64,000 bases of DNA from Cherax quadricarinatus. Its lineage: Eukaryota > Arthropoda > Malacostraca > Decapoda > Parastacidae. How positions within the stretch are numbered: position 1 is the first letter of the stretch; every line of letters begins with the position of its first letter. The position numbers and the translations under genes are program-made. Positions 29,276 through 45,559 of this stretch are shown piece after piece. The stretch is taken from assembly GCF_038502225.1 (NCBI RefSeq), contig NC_091369.1:15336197-15400196 (forward strand), written 5' to 3'. Under the pieces are notes generated by a model. It ran no database searches, was not told the origin of the DNA, and was given only the letters and a program-made list of their open reading frames with translations.

Positions 29276-31395
29276 TTTAGTAAACAAGATACCAGGAGTA
29301 AACAATATACCTGGAGTAAACATGGTGCCTGGAGTAAACAAGGTGCCTGGGGTAAACAAGATGCCTGGGGTAAACAAGATGCCTGGGGTAAACAGTATAC
29401 CTGGAGTAAACAAGATACCTCGAGTAAACAAGATGCTTGGGGTAAACAAGATACCTGGAGTAAACAATATACCTGGAGTAAACAAGATGCCATGGAGTAA
29501 ACAATATACTTGGAATAAACAATATACCTGGAGTAAACAAGATGCCTGGAGTAATATACCTGGAATAAACAATATACCTGGAGTAAACAAGATGCCATGA
29601 AGTAAACAATATACCTGGAATAAACAATATACCCGGAGTAAACAAAATGTCTGGAGTAAACAAGATGCCATGGAGTAAACAAGATGCCATGGAGCAAACA
29701 ATATACCTGGAATAAACAATATACTTGGAATAAACAAGATGCCTGGAGTAAACAATATACCTGGAGTAAACAAGATGCCTGGAATAAACAAGATGCCTGG
29801 AGTAAACAATATACCTGGAGTAAACAAGATGCATGGAGTAAACAAGATGTCATGGAGTACACAATATACCTGAAATAAACAATATACCTGGAGTAAACAA
29901 GATACCATGGAGCAAACAAGATGCCATGGAGTAAACATACCTGGAATAAACAATATATCTGGAGTAAACAAGATGCCTGGAGTAAACAATATACCTGGAA
30001 CAAATATACCTAGAGTAAACAAGATGCCATGGAGTAAACAATATACATGGAATAAACAATATACCTGGAGTAAACAAGATGCCTGGAGTAAACAATATAC
30101 CTGGAATAAACAATATACCTGGAGTAAAGAAGATGCCTGTAGTAAAGAAGATGCCATTGAGTAAACAATATACCCGGAGTAAACAAGATGCCTGGAGTAA
30201 ACAAGATGTCATGGAGTAAACAAGATGCCTGGAATAAACAATATTCCTGGAGTAAACAAGATGCCTGGAGTAAAGATGCCATTGAGTAAACAATATACCT
30301 GGAGTAAACAAGATGCCTGGAGTAAACAATATACCTGGAATAAACAATATACCTGGAGTAAAGAAGATGCCTGTAGTAAAGAAGATGCCATTGAGTAAAC
30401 AATATACCCGGAGTAAACAAGATGCCTGGAGTAAACAAGATGTCATGGAGTAAACAAGATGCCTGGAATAAACAATATTCCTGGAGTAAACAAGATGCCT
30501 GGAGTAAAGATGCCATTGAGTAAACAATATACCTGGAGTAAACAAGATGCCTGGAGTAAATAATGTATCTGGAATAAACAATATACCTGGAGTAAACAAG
30601 ATGCCTGGAGTAAACAGTACACCTGGAATAAATGTACCTGGAGTAAACAAGATGCCTGGAGTAAACAAGATGCCATGGAGTAAATAATATACCTGGAATA
30701 AACAATATACCTGGAGTAAACAATATAACTGGAGTAAACAATATACCTGGAGTAAACAAGATGCCTGGAGTAAACAAGATGCCTGGAGTAAATAATGTAT
30801 GTGGAATAAACAATATACCTGGAGTAAACAAGATGCCTGGAGTAAACAAGATGCCTGGAGTAAACAGTACACCTGGAATAAATGTACCTGGAGTAAACAA
30901 GATGCATGGAGCAAACAAGATGTCATGGAGTAAATAATATACCTGGAATAAACAATATACCTGGAATAAACAATATACCTGGAGTAAACAATATAACTGG
31001 AATAAACAAGATGCCATGGAGTAAACAATATACCTGGAATAAACATATACCTAGAGTAAACAATATACCTGGAGTAAACAAGATGCCATGGAATAAACAA
31101 TACACCTGGAATAAACAATATACCTGGAATAAACAATATACCTGGAGTAAACAATATACCTGGAGTAAACAATATACCTGGAGTAAACAAGATGCCTGGA
31201 GTAAACAAGATGCCATGGAGTAAACAATATACCTGGAATAAACAATATACCTGAAGTAAACAAGATGCCATGGAGTAAACAATGTACCTGGAATAAACAA
31301 TATACCTGGAGTAAACAAGATGCCATGGAGTAAACAATATACCTATAATAAACAATATACCTGGAGTAAACAAGATACCTGGAGCAAACAAAAAT
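29276..31395. repeat. 18-bp minisatellite, >100 copies, with 234-bp higher-order repeat
   Basis: Units are variants of CTGGAGTAAACAATATAC and CTGGAGTAAACAAGATGC. Inserted CATG and dropped bases give occasional 15-20 bp units. Between about 30121 and 30520 a block of 13 units (234 bp) is repeated nearly exactly: GGAGTAAAGAAGATGCCTG starts at 30121 and again at 30355. Open frames of up to 513 codons on the minus strand follow from the 18-bp (6-codon) period. Confidence 0.97.
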
Positions 31396-32835
31396 AATTC
31401 TATCGATTTCTAAAATCCTTAAAAAAATGATCATTAACTGTCCTAGGCAACATTTTATTCATAGTCAATTATCCCACATTTCTATTCACTTTTGAACCCA
31501 TTCTATAATCTGTCTACTTTTTTCACCCATTATTTATAGCCAATCTATTCATTCTATCACCCATTCTGTATCTACTTATCTACACTTATCTATATCTTAA
31601 TCCATTCTTTATCTACTGTCTCTTTCGGCCTTATTATTACCCATAATTTTTAGCGCAATTTTTTGGAACATTCTCAATTAAGGATTTTTTAGTATGTTTC
31701 TTAATAAGTTTGTATTTTCTTTGCTTCTGTTTTAATTTATAATCTCTCTCTCTCTACTTAATTTCCTTTCATTACTTAGCCATCCTTTCGTTGTGTGCTC
31801 TACCTCCCCTTCTCGTCCTTCCTTCTTCCTCTTTTTCTTCCTTTCATCTCTTCCTCTCAGCTTGCATTTCTCTCTTTTCCTCTATTCATCTCCCTTTGGC
31901 TTTCATCTCTTACATGCAGTTCTGTCTGCTTGTTTCTCCTTTCCCTTTCTACACCTTTAAGCTTTCCCTCCCTTTCCCTCTATTCCTTTCTACATGTGCC
32001 TCTTCTCTTTTTTTGTCTGTCTTTTCTCGTACGGTTCTTCATGTTTTTAGCTATGCAGTTTTCCGATATATTTCTTCTTTCTCATTAATTTCACTTCATT
32101 TCACTTCTGTCCTTGGGTCCTCTATTCTTCTCTTTCTATCATCAATTAATATCTCCTCATTTCCAGTGTTTATTTGTGACTTTTACCAAGTCCTCGCTTC
32201 TAATATTCTCAGCTTTCTATGATTTTCTCACATATTAAATAAAATATAAATTATTTCTCTGTGGTAATCCCGTGTGTTCACAAACAATGGTATTAAAATG
32301 TGAAAAAATGCTTCTCGTGTATGTAATATTGTAACTAGAATTAATCCTTACCACAGTGCAATTTAATTATACAGAAAACTCGGTCAGTGTCAACACGACG
32401 CAAAGAAGTATAACAGATCAGAAGGGAATTATGAAAGATTACATAGCTCTGGGTCGTTCCCTGGTGCTGTGCATAGACTTACACAGACACACACGGAATT
32501 TTCCTTTACCTTATCCTCAATTTCACAAGTACTTTTAATATACGATTAAAATTCATTTAATTTTATCAGCATACAAGTTTCTGTTAACTTCATCATATGG
32601 TTAGTTCCGTTGGTTCTTATTTTCCAACATTTCGCTTAATTATTACAATCATGTTAAACGTTAAATCCAACAGGTTATGCTGCGATGCAAGGAAAGGATG
32701 TGCAAAAGTAGGAATGGGCAATGGATAGGAGTAAAAGGCAGGGATGTGCTCGGGGCTAGTGAATGTACGGGGGAAGTGCACGAGCAAAATTTAAATAAAG
32801 TTTTGCACATGAAGCTAGTTTTTGTTATGAACGGC
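31396..32835. other. No gene recognised; CT-rich tract
   Basis: 31740-32220 is pyrimidine-rich with spurious Ser/Leu/Phe-rich frames. The rest is AT-rich. Confidence 0.4.
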
Positions 32836-33300
32836 TTTTAGTGTGTGTTGGGTTGGTAGGTGTAACGCAGACAATGGGGCGCCTGGGGCTTAAAGACGCT
32901 GAACAAGCAGTCTTTACCTTCTGTATTAAAGACATTCTTATCATACAGACACCTTCCTTTTTCAGCTATAGTTGTGGTATTGTTCACATCCCGCGTACCA
33001 TAGTTCAACAGGAATTCACACAATGTGGCCCGGATATTCAACAGCCACTTGAGCTTCAGAACCTGCAAGTCACCGAAGCAACTTACTTCTGCCCTGCTCA
33101 AGATCAGAGGCGTTATCCAAGCAGCACTGACGCACCAATCTTCGGCTGCCAGGAGCTTCCAGCCTCTGTTTACAGAGCAGATCTGCGCCTTACTTGTGTG
33201 GAAATTGCTCCCAACACGTCTAGAACTCAGACATTGCTGTTGCTTTGGCAACCAGGCCAAATAATGTAGATCACCGGCAAAATGCCCAGTCTGTGGTGCA
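32836..33300. other. Unrecognised open region between repeats
   Basis: Overlapping open frames occur on both strands (142 codons plus, 184 codons minus), and base composition is higher in GC than around it. I cannot match any frame to a family. Its sharp border with the LINE X 3' end at about 33305 suggests it is itself part of a mobile element. Confidence 0.25.
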
Positions 33301-33304
33301 ACTA

Positions 33305-34150
33305 AGAGCATAAAGGAGGAACACTGAAGCAGGCCTACTGACCCATGCGAAGCAGGTCCATGTCCCCCCCCCGGATTAGCCCAATGACCCACCTAGTTAG
33401 GTCACTTCCTCTTAAGGAAGGAGCACGGCATCAGACCTAGCAGCACAAGCTAGTCAGGTCTAACTCTCACCCATCCACACCCACTCATGTATTTATCTAG
33501 CCTATTTTTAAAACTACACAACGTTTTAGCCTCTATAACTGTACTCGGGAGTTTCTTCCACTCATCCACATCTCTATTACCAAACCAGTGCTTTCCTATA
33601 TCCTTCCTGAATCTGAATTTTTCCAACTTGAAACCATTGCTGCGAGTCCTGTCTTGGCTGGAAATTTTCAGCACTCTATTTATATCCCCTTTATTTATTC
33701 CTGTTTTCCATTTATACACCTCGATCATATCATCCCTAATTCTACGCCTTCCGAGAGAGTGCAGATTCAGGGCCCTCAGTCTATCCTCATAGGGAAGATT
33801 TCTGATGTATGGGATCAACTTTGTCTTACTCCTCTGTACGTTTTGCATTGCATTTATATCCATTCTGTAATACGGTGACCAAAACTGTGCAACATGATCT
33901 AAAGGAGGCCTAACCAAGGATATATAGAGTTGAAGAACAACCTGAGGACTTCTATTATTTATACTTCTAGCCAAGGATTCTGTTGGCTTTAATGCGAACA
34001 CTAATGCACTGGTGTCTTGATTTCAGGTTACTGCTTACCAGAACTCCTAAATCTTTTTCGCCATCAGTAGTATTAAGATCTACATTATTTAGTTTATATG
34101 TGGTATGGTTATTTTCCTGTCCAACTAAATATAATTCATTCTGCCGTCAG
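33305..34150 (-). mobile_element. CR1-like LINE family X, second copy
   Basis: Minus-strand copy: 5' end at about 34150 (translating as LYLVGQENNHTTYKLNN), 3' UTR with ATGGGTCAGTAGGCC and an end near CTTTATGCTCTTAG. It covers the RT C-terminal region only. Confidence 0.75.
33450..34150 (-). pseudogene. RT C-terminal part of CR1-like LINE X
   Basis: The frame 33450-34001 has LYISLVRPPLDHVAQFW, NLPYEDRLRALNLHSLGRR, DMIEVYKWKTGINKG, KHWFGNRDVDEWKKLP and NRLDKYMSG. Upstream (34001-34150) a second frame continues with DGEKDLGVLVSSNLK. Substitutions at usually conserved positions (DEWKKLP instead of DAWNSLP) show it is older than the copy at 6.7 kb. No catalytic domain is present. Confidence 0.75.
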
Positions 34151-38081
<3,931 letters not shown>

Positions 38082-38100
38082 ATATATATATATATAATAT

Positions 38101-38145
<45 letters not shown>

Positions 38146-38169
38146 AATCACGAACGAGTGGTATTTAAT

Positions 38170-38300
38170 CATTAACAACACTGCGACTACCCAAGGATTC
38201 GAACCCATGTGTGGGCTAGAGCGTCATGTGATTTTTCGCTCACCATGAGGTGAGTCAAAACGACATGGGTTTGAATCCTAGGCTAGTCGCAGTGTGTGTA
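38170..38300 (+). mobile_element. tRNA-derived SINE, third copy (fused inverted halves)
   Basis: The minus-strand B box GGATTCGAACCC (about 38196-38207) is fused to a plus-strand body with GAGCGTCATGTGATTTTTCGC and a decayed B box GGGTTTGAATCC (38268-38279), flanked by GACTACCCA / TAGTCGC. Confidence 0.6.
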
Positions 38301-38865
38301 GACACACACACGAGTTTTTTAAATCCCAGTATGCCCATATTCGAGAGTTAAGTATTTTCAAATACTGGTGAACATGTCAACATGCAGCCTTAATGACATT
38401 TGGTTCTGATAGGCTGTAAGCCCATTTAATCAAAATTATTACAAATATAAATCTTATATTGAAAATTTAATTGCATGCGAGATAATTTATTATAATGGAC
38501 AAAAATAATATGTTTGGTATGCTAGTGTAATGAATGTAATATGAACATCATGATAATTCCATATTTGAAGTCGAAATTGAGCGAGCACGTCAGGAATTTT
38601 AGTTATTGGAAAGCATCTAATTTCGTGACTTTTTTATTTGTAAATCATATTCCATCTAAATTTACAGCACAGGTAATGTAACAATTCATAAAGAAATTAT
38701 TCGCTATTATAAAGTAACTGGTAAAGAATGTTTCATGGATATTAACATTTTCACTGAAAAAAATATTAAAACATGTTTTAAGCCTTTGGCTTTACGCTCA
38801 TGACTAACAATGTTGTGTCTGAAGAAAATGAAATAGGAGTCTCCCATCATGGCGTGACTGAAACA
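38301..38865. other. No gene seen
   Basis: AT-rich sequence without ORFs or repeats that I recognise. Confidence 0.4.
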
Positions 38866-38949
38866 CCCGTATGACTTACCTCCATTGTACTGATAACCTC
38901 ATTAAAACTTTTACCGTGTTCATCACTAGCAGCCCCAAGATCGGATGGA

Positions 38950-40020
38950 AGGCAGTCCAGGTGCAAATGAAGACAGTGGTGTGTGTCAACCCAGTGCTCT
39001 ACAGGCTTCTGTCATGTTTTTCACTAATTCTGCATAATTATCTGTTCTGTGACTTCCTAGGAAGTTCTGGACAACCTGTCTGAAAGTTTCCCATGTAGCC
39101 AGCTCCAGTGAGGTCAGTGTTGATAGGAAGACTGGGTCGGATAATTGTTCACAAATTTCTGGCCCAATGAATACTCCAGGATTCCTCCAATTTTTTAAGG
39201 TAAAGAAATCTTGCACCTTTACCATCCATAGCTTTGGCAACAATAGAAGAAATATCTCTTGATAACGCACCAGAGGCAAATGTTAAATACCGAATTTTCC
39301 GGGAATAGTTTTTTTTCTTCTTTCCAACCATTCTTTGATTTTTTAGTGGATAGCCTCGTCAAGACTAGCAAAGGAAGCACATGTGTTCTGTGTACCTAAA
39401 ATGGATACCAAACATTAACCTTATCACGTTCAGGTCTCCACAGAGTGTATTCCACTTGTGGTCGTTGTATTGTGTTAGTCTTAATAGTCTTAATAGTATT
39501 TCTATGTATCCGCATGTTTCCTTTTATCTCAAAGCATGAGCTACTGGCACAGACGGTTTTTTCATTGTCATCGAGAAAGAGCGCTGCTTTCAAACTGACC
39601 TTGCTGGAATCGATGAATAGTCCCCATTCATCAGTAGTGTTCATGGACCAGTTCCTTCATAAGATCATTCATATCAGTACAAAAATGCATCATTCTCCAT
39701 TTGACAGAATGCTGCCAAACTAGCATGGCGTGCACAAAAATGAGATTTTGTTCCTTGTTCCCAGCAGTTCTGTCGTCTGCTTTGATATGACAAAGTTCCT
39801 TAACATGATCATTTGACTCCTGTACAGTGATTAAGTGAGACTTTCAAAATTCCAAGTTCTGTTAGTTCATAAAGATCGTTTTTTATCAGTGTCTTCACTA
39901 CTGTCACGTTCAGTGTCAAAGCAACAGGTGGAACACGTACAGGAGTATCCACAGTATGTGCCTCAGGTTCCAATGCTGACTCACAATCTGGATATGTTTT
40001 GTTCTCCTTTCTCATCGAGA
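38950..40020 (-). pseudogene. Degenerate copy of a multicopy arthropod protein (FIDSSK...NFLG type)
   Basis: Minus-strand frames in order: 39809-40015, 39396-39644, 39149-39331, 38986-39279. They carry DEWGLFIDSSKVSLKAALF, ARFLYLKKLEES / DFFTLKNWRNPGVFIGPEI and SLELATWETFRQVVQNFLG with TDNYAELVKNM. From memory, proteins with the pattern WRLFIDSSK.SLKAVLL...FLG occur in many copies in insects and crustaceans, probably tied to a mobile element; function unknown. A frameshift lies at about 39210 and stops fall between frames, so this is not a working gene. No formal name is given because I am not certain of one. Confidence 0.55.
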
Positions 40021-40840
40021 CACAGTTACACTATCCTTGCAGAAGTCATTCAGGTGGTTCTTAGGTTCTCGCCAAACCACTGGGACTACACATGGCATGA
40101 TTGTACGTTCCCCATTCCACCACTGTCCACAAAAACAAACAGTACAACATTTATCTGTTTTGCAACAGAAATAATGCTTGTATGCAATCGTAACACGAAT
40201 TGTTATGTTTTTTCAATGATCACATGGTGCATACTTGCCCCATACATAGAAAGCAAAATCTGTTTCCACTGTTCAGGTATCCTCGTCTGTTCAAGTTAAT
40301 TTGAAATAGAGATTTCATACAACAGAGCAAACGAAATCGAATGGAAATATGGATCCGTGTAAGTGGCAGAAATGCATATAAGCAAAATAAACACCAATGT
40401 ACACAATGAATAGTAAATATCTGTACATCGGGACAGAGTACAAATGATGCTTTGTGACTCTTCCAGACAACCAGACATGATATCCAGGACTCCTGTTTAT
40501 CCAGCTTCAAGGTTTTCCTCAGAGGTGTATTTAGGTTTATACAAGTAACGTAGAACCACACGTGTTGCTAATATCTTATGTGATGGGTTATTCTGACTTA
40601 ATTAGGATTTAGTTTCAGCAAGCTAACAATCTAAAAACTTTTCATTTATGGAAGCACCACATTTATTGGTGCTCAGTATTATTAATCAGTCCCATATCAA
40701 TATTTTATATCCATTATATGTCCACTCATCACCATACTATATTTACACTATTGACATTTAGTTCCTTTAATCTTATTTAATTTCTGATTCCCGTAGGTTC
40801 CTCCTGTTTAACCAATTAACACTAGGGAATTTCTCCCTGT
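40021..40840. other. No gene recognised
   Basis: Short frames on both strands. 39835-40299 is open for 154 codons on the plus strand, opposite the pseudogene, without motifs. Confidence 0.3.
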
Positions 40841-41215
40841 GTTAGTCCCCCAGCCTCTCACTGACGACTTTCTTAAATATATATTTCTCCTAACCCCTTC
40901 TATCTCTTCTCACTCTCATTTGTTCTTCCCTCTAACCTCTCATTCTCATATCTTTCACTCTCACATTCATTCTCCTATTCTCTTAATTATTCTCCTCAGT
41001 CGACGCCTTCCCTTCCTTGGATATTCGCAGGGGACATGTAAAAAATAAATATGTGAAGAGACATAAAACACGCTCACACACACGAGATGTCCCTGCGTTC
41101 TGGGCTTCAGAGTTTATGTTATTACATGTTTGAAGCTGCGTACAATCTATGCTTGTTGTGCCTCGTCATCTGTGTTTGTGTGTCTTACTCAGTGTTTATA
41201 ATTGCAGAGGCAGGG
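40840..41215 (+). repeat. Third diverged dispersed repeat, copy 1
   Basis: A CT-rich tract is followed by TCTCCTCAGTCGACGCC, TTGGATATTCGCAGGGGACATG, AATAAATATGTGAAG and GCGTTCTGGGCTTC. 49530-49850 has TCTCCTCAGTCAACACTCGCC, TTGGAAATTCGCGGAGGTCATG, ATTAAATATATGAAG and ACGTTCTGGGCTTC in the same order. Confidence 0.6.
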
Positions 41216-41846
41216 ATATACTCGTAGTACATGGGGAAGTTAAATATCAGAAAACTTGGAGTCCACACTGAGACTATCTGCTGAGAAGGACTATCTGCTT
41301 CTTAGATTAGAGACTATCGTGTATTATCCACGTGTGTGTATCATAGACAAAAAACAGAAGGTGCTTTTCCCACCCTCCAGCTACTGCTGGTATACAAGTA
41401 GAGGAAAAATATTACATGCCATGTTGGAAAAATGGTATGGAATTTAAAGACGAGATGAAACTGAATGGAAGACATAGGTTCCAACTTACTTTACTAAATT
41501 GGAACCGTTTCTTTCTTCAGCTACTAGTGTTTCACCAATGTCACTCACACAGGCGTGTTTACCAGTGGATTTACTTCTGTTTACTACCATTTCTGCTGTA
41601 GCTATCGCAACCTATTATATCTACCACTATGAATATTGACTCTTGTCTCGCTGTCAACTGGTCGTACTGATAGTCACTGAATGGATATCAGGAATCTGTT
41701 GATTTCAGATTGCCCCATTTATTAAATGTGAGAGCATATTGCAGTTCGGTATATGCGAGTGGTTGAGTCATGTAGTGTGTTTTAAGCAACATCTCTTTCC
41801 AGGCCTCCCTCACCGTACCCCTTATACTTTACTGATCAATATGAGT
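41216..41846. other. No gene seen
   Basis: Nothing beyond short chance frames. Confidence 0.4.
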
Positions 41847-41858
41847 TATCTCTTTTTT

Positions 41859-44800
41859 ATTTTTATTTTATTTTATTAGCACACTGGCCGATTCCCACCA
41901 AGGCCGGGTGGCCTGAAAAAGAAAAACTTTCACCATCATTCACTCCATCAGTGTCTTGCCAGAAGGGTGCTTTACACTACAGTTTTTAAACTGCAACATT
42001 AACACCCCTCCTTCAGAGTGCAGGCACTGTACTTCCCATCTCCAGGACTCAAGTCCGGCCTGCCGGTTTCCCTGAACCCCTTCATAAATGTTACTTTGCT
42101 CACACTCCAACAGCACGTCAAGTATTAAAAACAATTTGTCTCCATTCACTCCTATCAAACACGCTCACGCATGCCCGCTGGAAGTCCAAGCCCCTCGCAC
42201 ACAAAACCTCCTTTACCCCCTCCCTCCAACCTTTCCTAGGCCGACCCCTACCCCGCCTTCCTTCCACTACAGACTGATACACTCTTGAAGTCATTCTGTT
42301 TCGCTCCATTCTCTCTACATGTCCGAACCACCTCAATAACCCTTCCTCAGCCCTCTGGACAACAGTTTTGGTAATCCCGCACCTCCTCCTAATTTCCAAA
42401 CTACGAATTCTCTGCATTATATTCACACCACACATTGCCCTCAGACATGACATCTCCACTGCCTCCAGCCTTCTCCTCGCTGAAACATTCATCACCCATG
42501 CCTCACACCCATATAAGAGCGTTGGTAAAACTATACTCTCATACATTCCCCTCTTTGACTCCAAGGACAAAGTTTTTTGTCTCCACAGACTCCTAAGTGC
42601 ACCGCTCACTCTTTTCCCCTCATCAATTCTATGATTCACCTCATCTTTCACAGACCCATCCGCTGACACGTCTATTCCCAAATATCTGAATACATTCACC
42701 TCCTCCATACTCTCTCCCTCCAATCTGATATCCAATCTTTCATCATCTAATCTTTTTGTTATCCTCATAACCTTACTCTTTCCTGTATTCACTTTTAATT
42801 TTCTTTTACATACCCTACCAAATTCATCCATCAACCTCTCCAACGTCTCTTTAGAATCTCCCAAGAGCACAGTGTCATCAGCAAAGAGCAAGTGTGACAA
42901 CTCCCACTTTATGTGTGATTCTTTATCTTTTAACTCCACGCCTCTTGCCAAGACCCTCGCATTTCCTTCTCTTACAACCCCATCTATAAATATATTAAAC
43001 AACCACGGTGACATCACACATCCTTGTCTAAGGCCTACTTTTACTGGGAAATAATCTCCCTCTTTCCTACATACTCTAACTTGAGCCTCACTATCCTCAT
43101 AAAAACTTTTCGCTGCTTTCAGTAACCTGCCTCCTATACCATACACCTTCAATATCTGCCACATTGCCCCCCTATCCACCCTGTCATGCGTCTTTTCCAA
43201 ATCCATAAATGCCACAAAAACCTCTTTAGCCTCATCTAAATACTGTTCACTTATATGTTTCACTGTAAACACCTGGTCCACTCACCCCCTACCTTTCCGA
43301 AAGCCTCCTTGTTCATCTGCTATCCTATTCTCCGTCTTACTTTTAATTCTTTCAATTATAACTACCATACACTTTACTAGGTATACTCAACAGACTTATC
43401 CCCCTATAATTTTTACACTCTCTTTTGTCCCCTTTGCCTTTATACAAAGGAACTATACATGCTCTCTGCCAATCCCTAGGTACCTTACCCTCTTCCATAC
43501 ATTTATTAAATAATTGCACAGACCACTCCAAAACTATATCCCGACCTGCTTTTAACATTTTTATCTTTATTCCATCAATCCCAGTTGCCTTACCCCCTTT
43601 CATTTTACCTACTGCCTCACGAACTTCCCCCACACTCACAACTGGCTCTTCCTCACTCCTACAAGATGTTATTCCTCCTTGCCCTATACACGAAATCACA
43701 GCTTCCCTATCTTCATCAACATTTAACAATTCCTCAAAATATTCCTTCCATCTTCCCAATACCTCTAACTCTCCATTTAATAACTCTCCTCTCCTATTTT
43801 TAACTGACAAATCCATTTGTTCTCTAGGCTTCCTTAACTTGTTAATCTCACTCCAAAATTTTTTCTTATTTTCAACAAAATTCGTTGATAACATCTCACC
43901 CACTCTCTCATTTGCTCTCTTTTTACATTGCTTCACCACTCTCTTAACCTCTCTCTTTTTCTCCATATACTCTTCCCTCCTTGCATCACTTCTACTTCGT
44001 AAAAACTTCTCATATGCTAACTTTTTCTCCCTTACTACTCTCTTTACATCATCATCCCGCCAATCGCTCCTCTCTTCCGCACCCACTTTTCTGTAACCAC
44101 AAACTTCTGCTGAACACTCTTACACTACATTTTTAAACCTACCCCATACCTCTTCGACCCCATTGCCTATGCTTTCATTAGCCCATCTATCCTCCAATAG
44201 CTGTTTGTACCTTACCCTAACTGCCTCCTCTTTTAGTTTACAAACCTTCAACTCTCTCTTTTCTTATACTTCTATTTTCCTTGTATCCCATCTACCTTTT
44301 ACTCTCAGTGTAGCTACAACTAAAAGTTATCTGATATATCTGTGGCCCCTCTATAAACATGTATATCCTGAAGTCTACTCAACAGTCTTTTATCTACTAA
44401 TACATAATCCAACAAATTACTGTCATTTCGCCCTACATGATATCTTGTATACTTATGTATCCTCTTAAAATATGTATTACCTATAACTAAACCCCTTTCT
44501 ATACAAAGTTCAATCAAAGGGCTCCCATTATCATTTACACCTGGCACCCCAAACTTACCTACCACACCCTCTCTAAAAGTTTCTCCTAGTTTAGCATTCA
44601 GGTCCCCTACCACAATTACTCTCACTTGGTTCAAAGGTTCTTATACATTCACTTAACATCTCCCAAAATCTCTCTCTCTCCTCTACATTCCTCTCTTCTC
44701 CAGGTGCATACACGCTTATTATGACCCACTTTTCGCATCCAACCTTTACTTTAATCCACATAATTCTTGAATTTACACATTCATATTCTCTTTTCTCCTT

Positions 44801-45437
44801 CCATAACTGATCCTTCAACATCATTGCAACCCCTTCCTTAGCTATCTCTCAGATATTCCAGATTTAATCCCATTTATTTCCCCCCACCGAAACTCCCGTA
44901 CCCTCTTCAGCTTCGTTTCGCTTAGGGCCAGGACATCCAACTTCTTTTCATTCATAACATCAGCAATCATCTGTTTCTTGTCATCCGCACTACATCCACG
45001 CACATTCAAGCATCCTAGTTTTATAAAGTTTTTATCCTTCTCTTTTTTAGTAAATGTTTACAGGAGAAGGGGTTACTAGCCCATTGCTCCCGGCATTTTA
45101 GTCGCCTCATACGACACGCATGGCTTACAGTGGAAAGATTCTTTTCCACTTCCCCATGGACAATAGAAGAAACGAAGAAGAACAAGAACTGTTTAGAAAA
45201 AGAAGAAAAATCTAGATGTATGTATATATTTATATATGCATGTGCATGTCTGTAAAGTGTGACCAAAGTGTAAGTAGGAGTAGCAAGATATCCCTGTTAT
45301 CTAGCGTGTTTATGAGACAGAAAGAGACACCAGCAATCCTACCATCATATATAACAGTTACAGGTTTCTGTTTCACAGTCATCTGGCAGGACGGTAGTAC
45401 CTCCCTGGGTGGTTGCTGTCTACCATCCTACTACCTA
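41859..45437 (-). mobile_element. RTE-like LINE, copy 3, near complete
   Basis: Candidate target-site duplication TATCTCTTTTTT at 41847-41858 and 45438-45449. Read on the minus strand: a 5' UTR (45437 to about 45000) with GGGAGCAATGGGCTAGTAACC, a full endonuclease, RT, C-terminal domain, 3' UTR with hairpin (41895-41911), and a tail of AATAAAATAAAAT type. Length is about 3.6 kb. The 5' UTR extent rests on the TSD and on my memory of similar contexts. Confidence 0.75.
42118..45025 (-). pseudogene. ORF2 (endonuclease, RT, C-terminal domain) of RTE-like copy 3
   Basis: Starts near 45020 with LGCLNVRG and KLDVLALSETKLK (endonuclease N-terminus); frame breaks lie at about 44870-44830 and 44635. 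Then come VGDLNAKLGE, LLDYVLVDKR, the linker (43352-44086), VPRDWQRACIVPLYKGKGDK, a 2-nt deletion near 43362 (GGTAGTTATAATT against GGTAGGGTTATAATT in copy 1) and a TGA just before 43281 at the position of a Cys codon in copies 1 and 2. MDLEKTHDRV, QGCVMSPWLFN, HLLFADDTVLLGD and LLRWFGHVERM follow. Catalytic residues FADD are kept. The C-terminal frame of 387 codons is intact. Confidence 0.85.
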
Positions 45438-45559
45438 TATCTCTTTTTTCTGAAAATAAAATAATCTGGGCAGACTGGGCTGTCTTGTGAGATTTATACT
45501 GAGCATGTGGTAGTGAACACCCTGGCAGCTCCTCCCGCTAAGGCATCATGTATCTAATC

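Noticed and set aside
26987..31395. CRISPR-like array of direct repeats
   Set aside because: There are no spacers between units, units vary gradually, and the genome is eukaryotic.
29200..31434. Open frames of up to 513 codons rich in YCLLQ, VYSR and TPGILF units
   Set aside because: By-product of the 18-bp minisatellite; three frames are equally open.
41847..45449. The T-rich 12-bp duplication as certain proof of the ends of RTE-like copy 3
   Set aside because: The match TATCTCTTTTTT is low in complexity, so it is given only as a candidate duplication.
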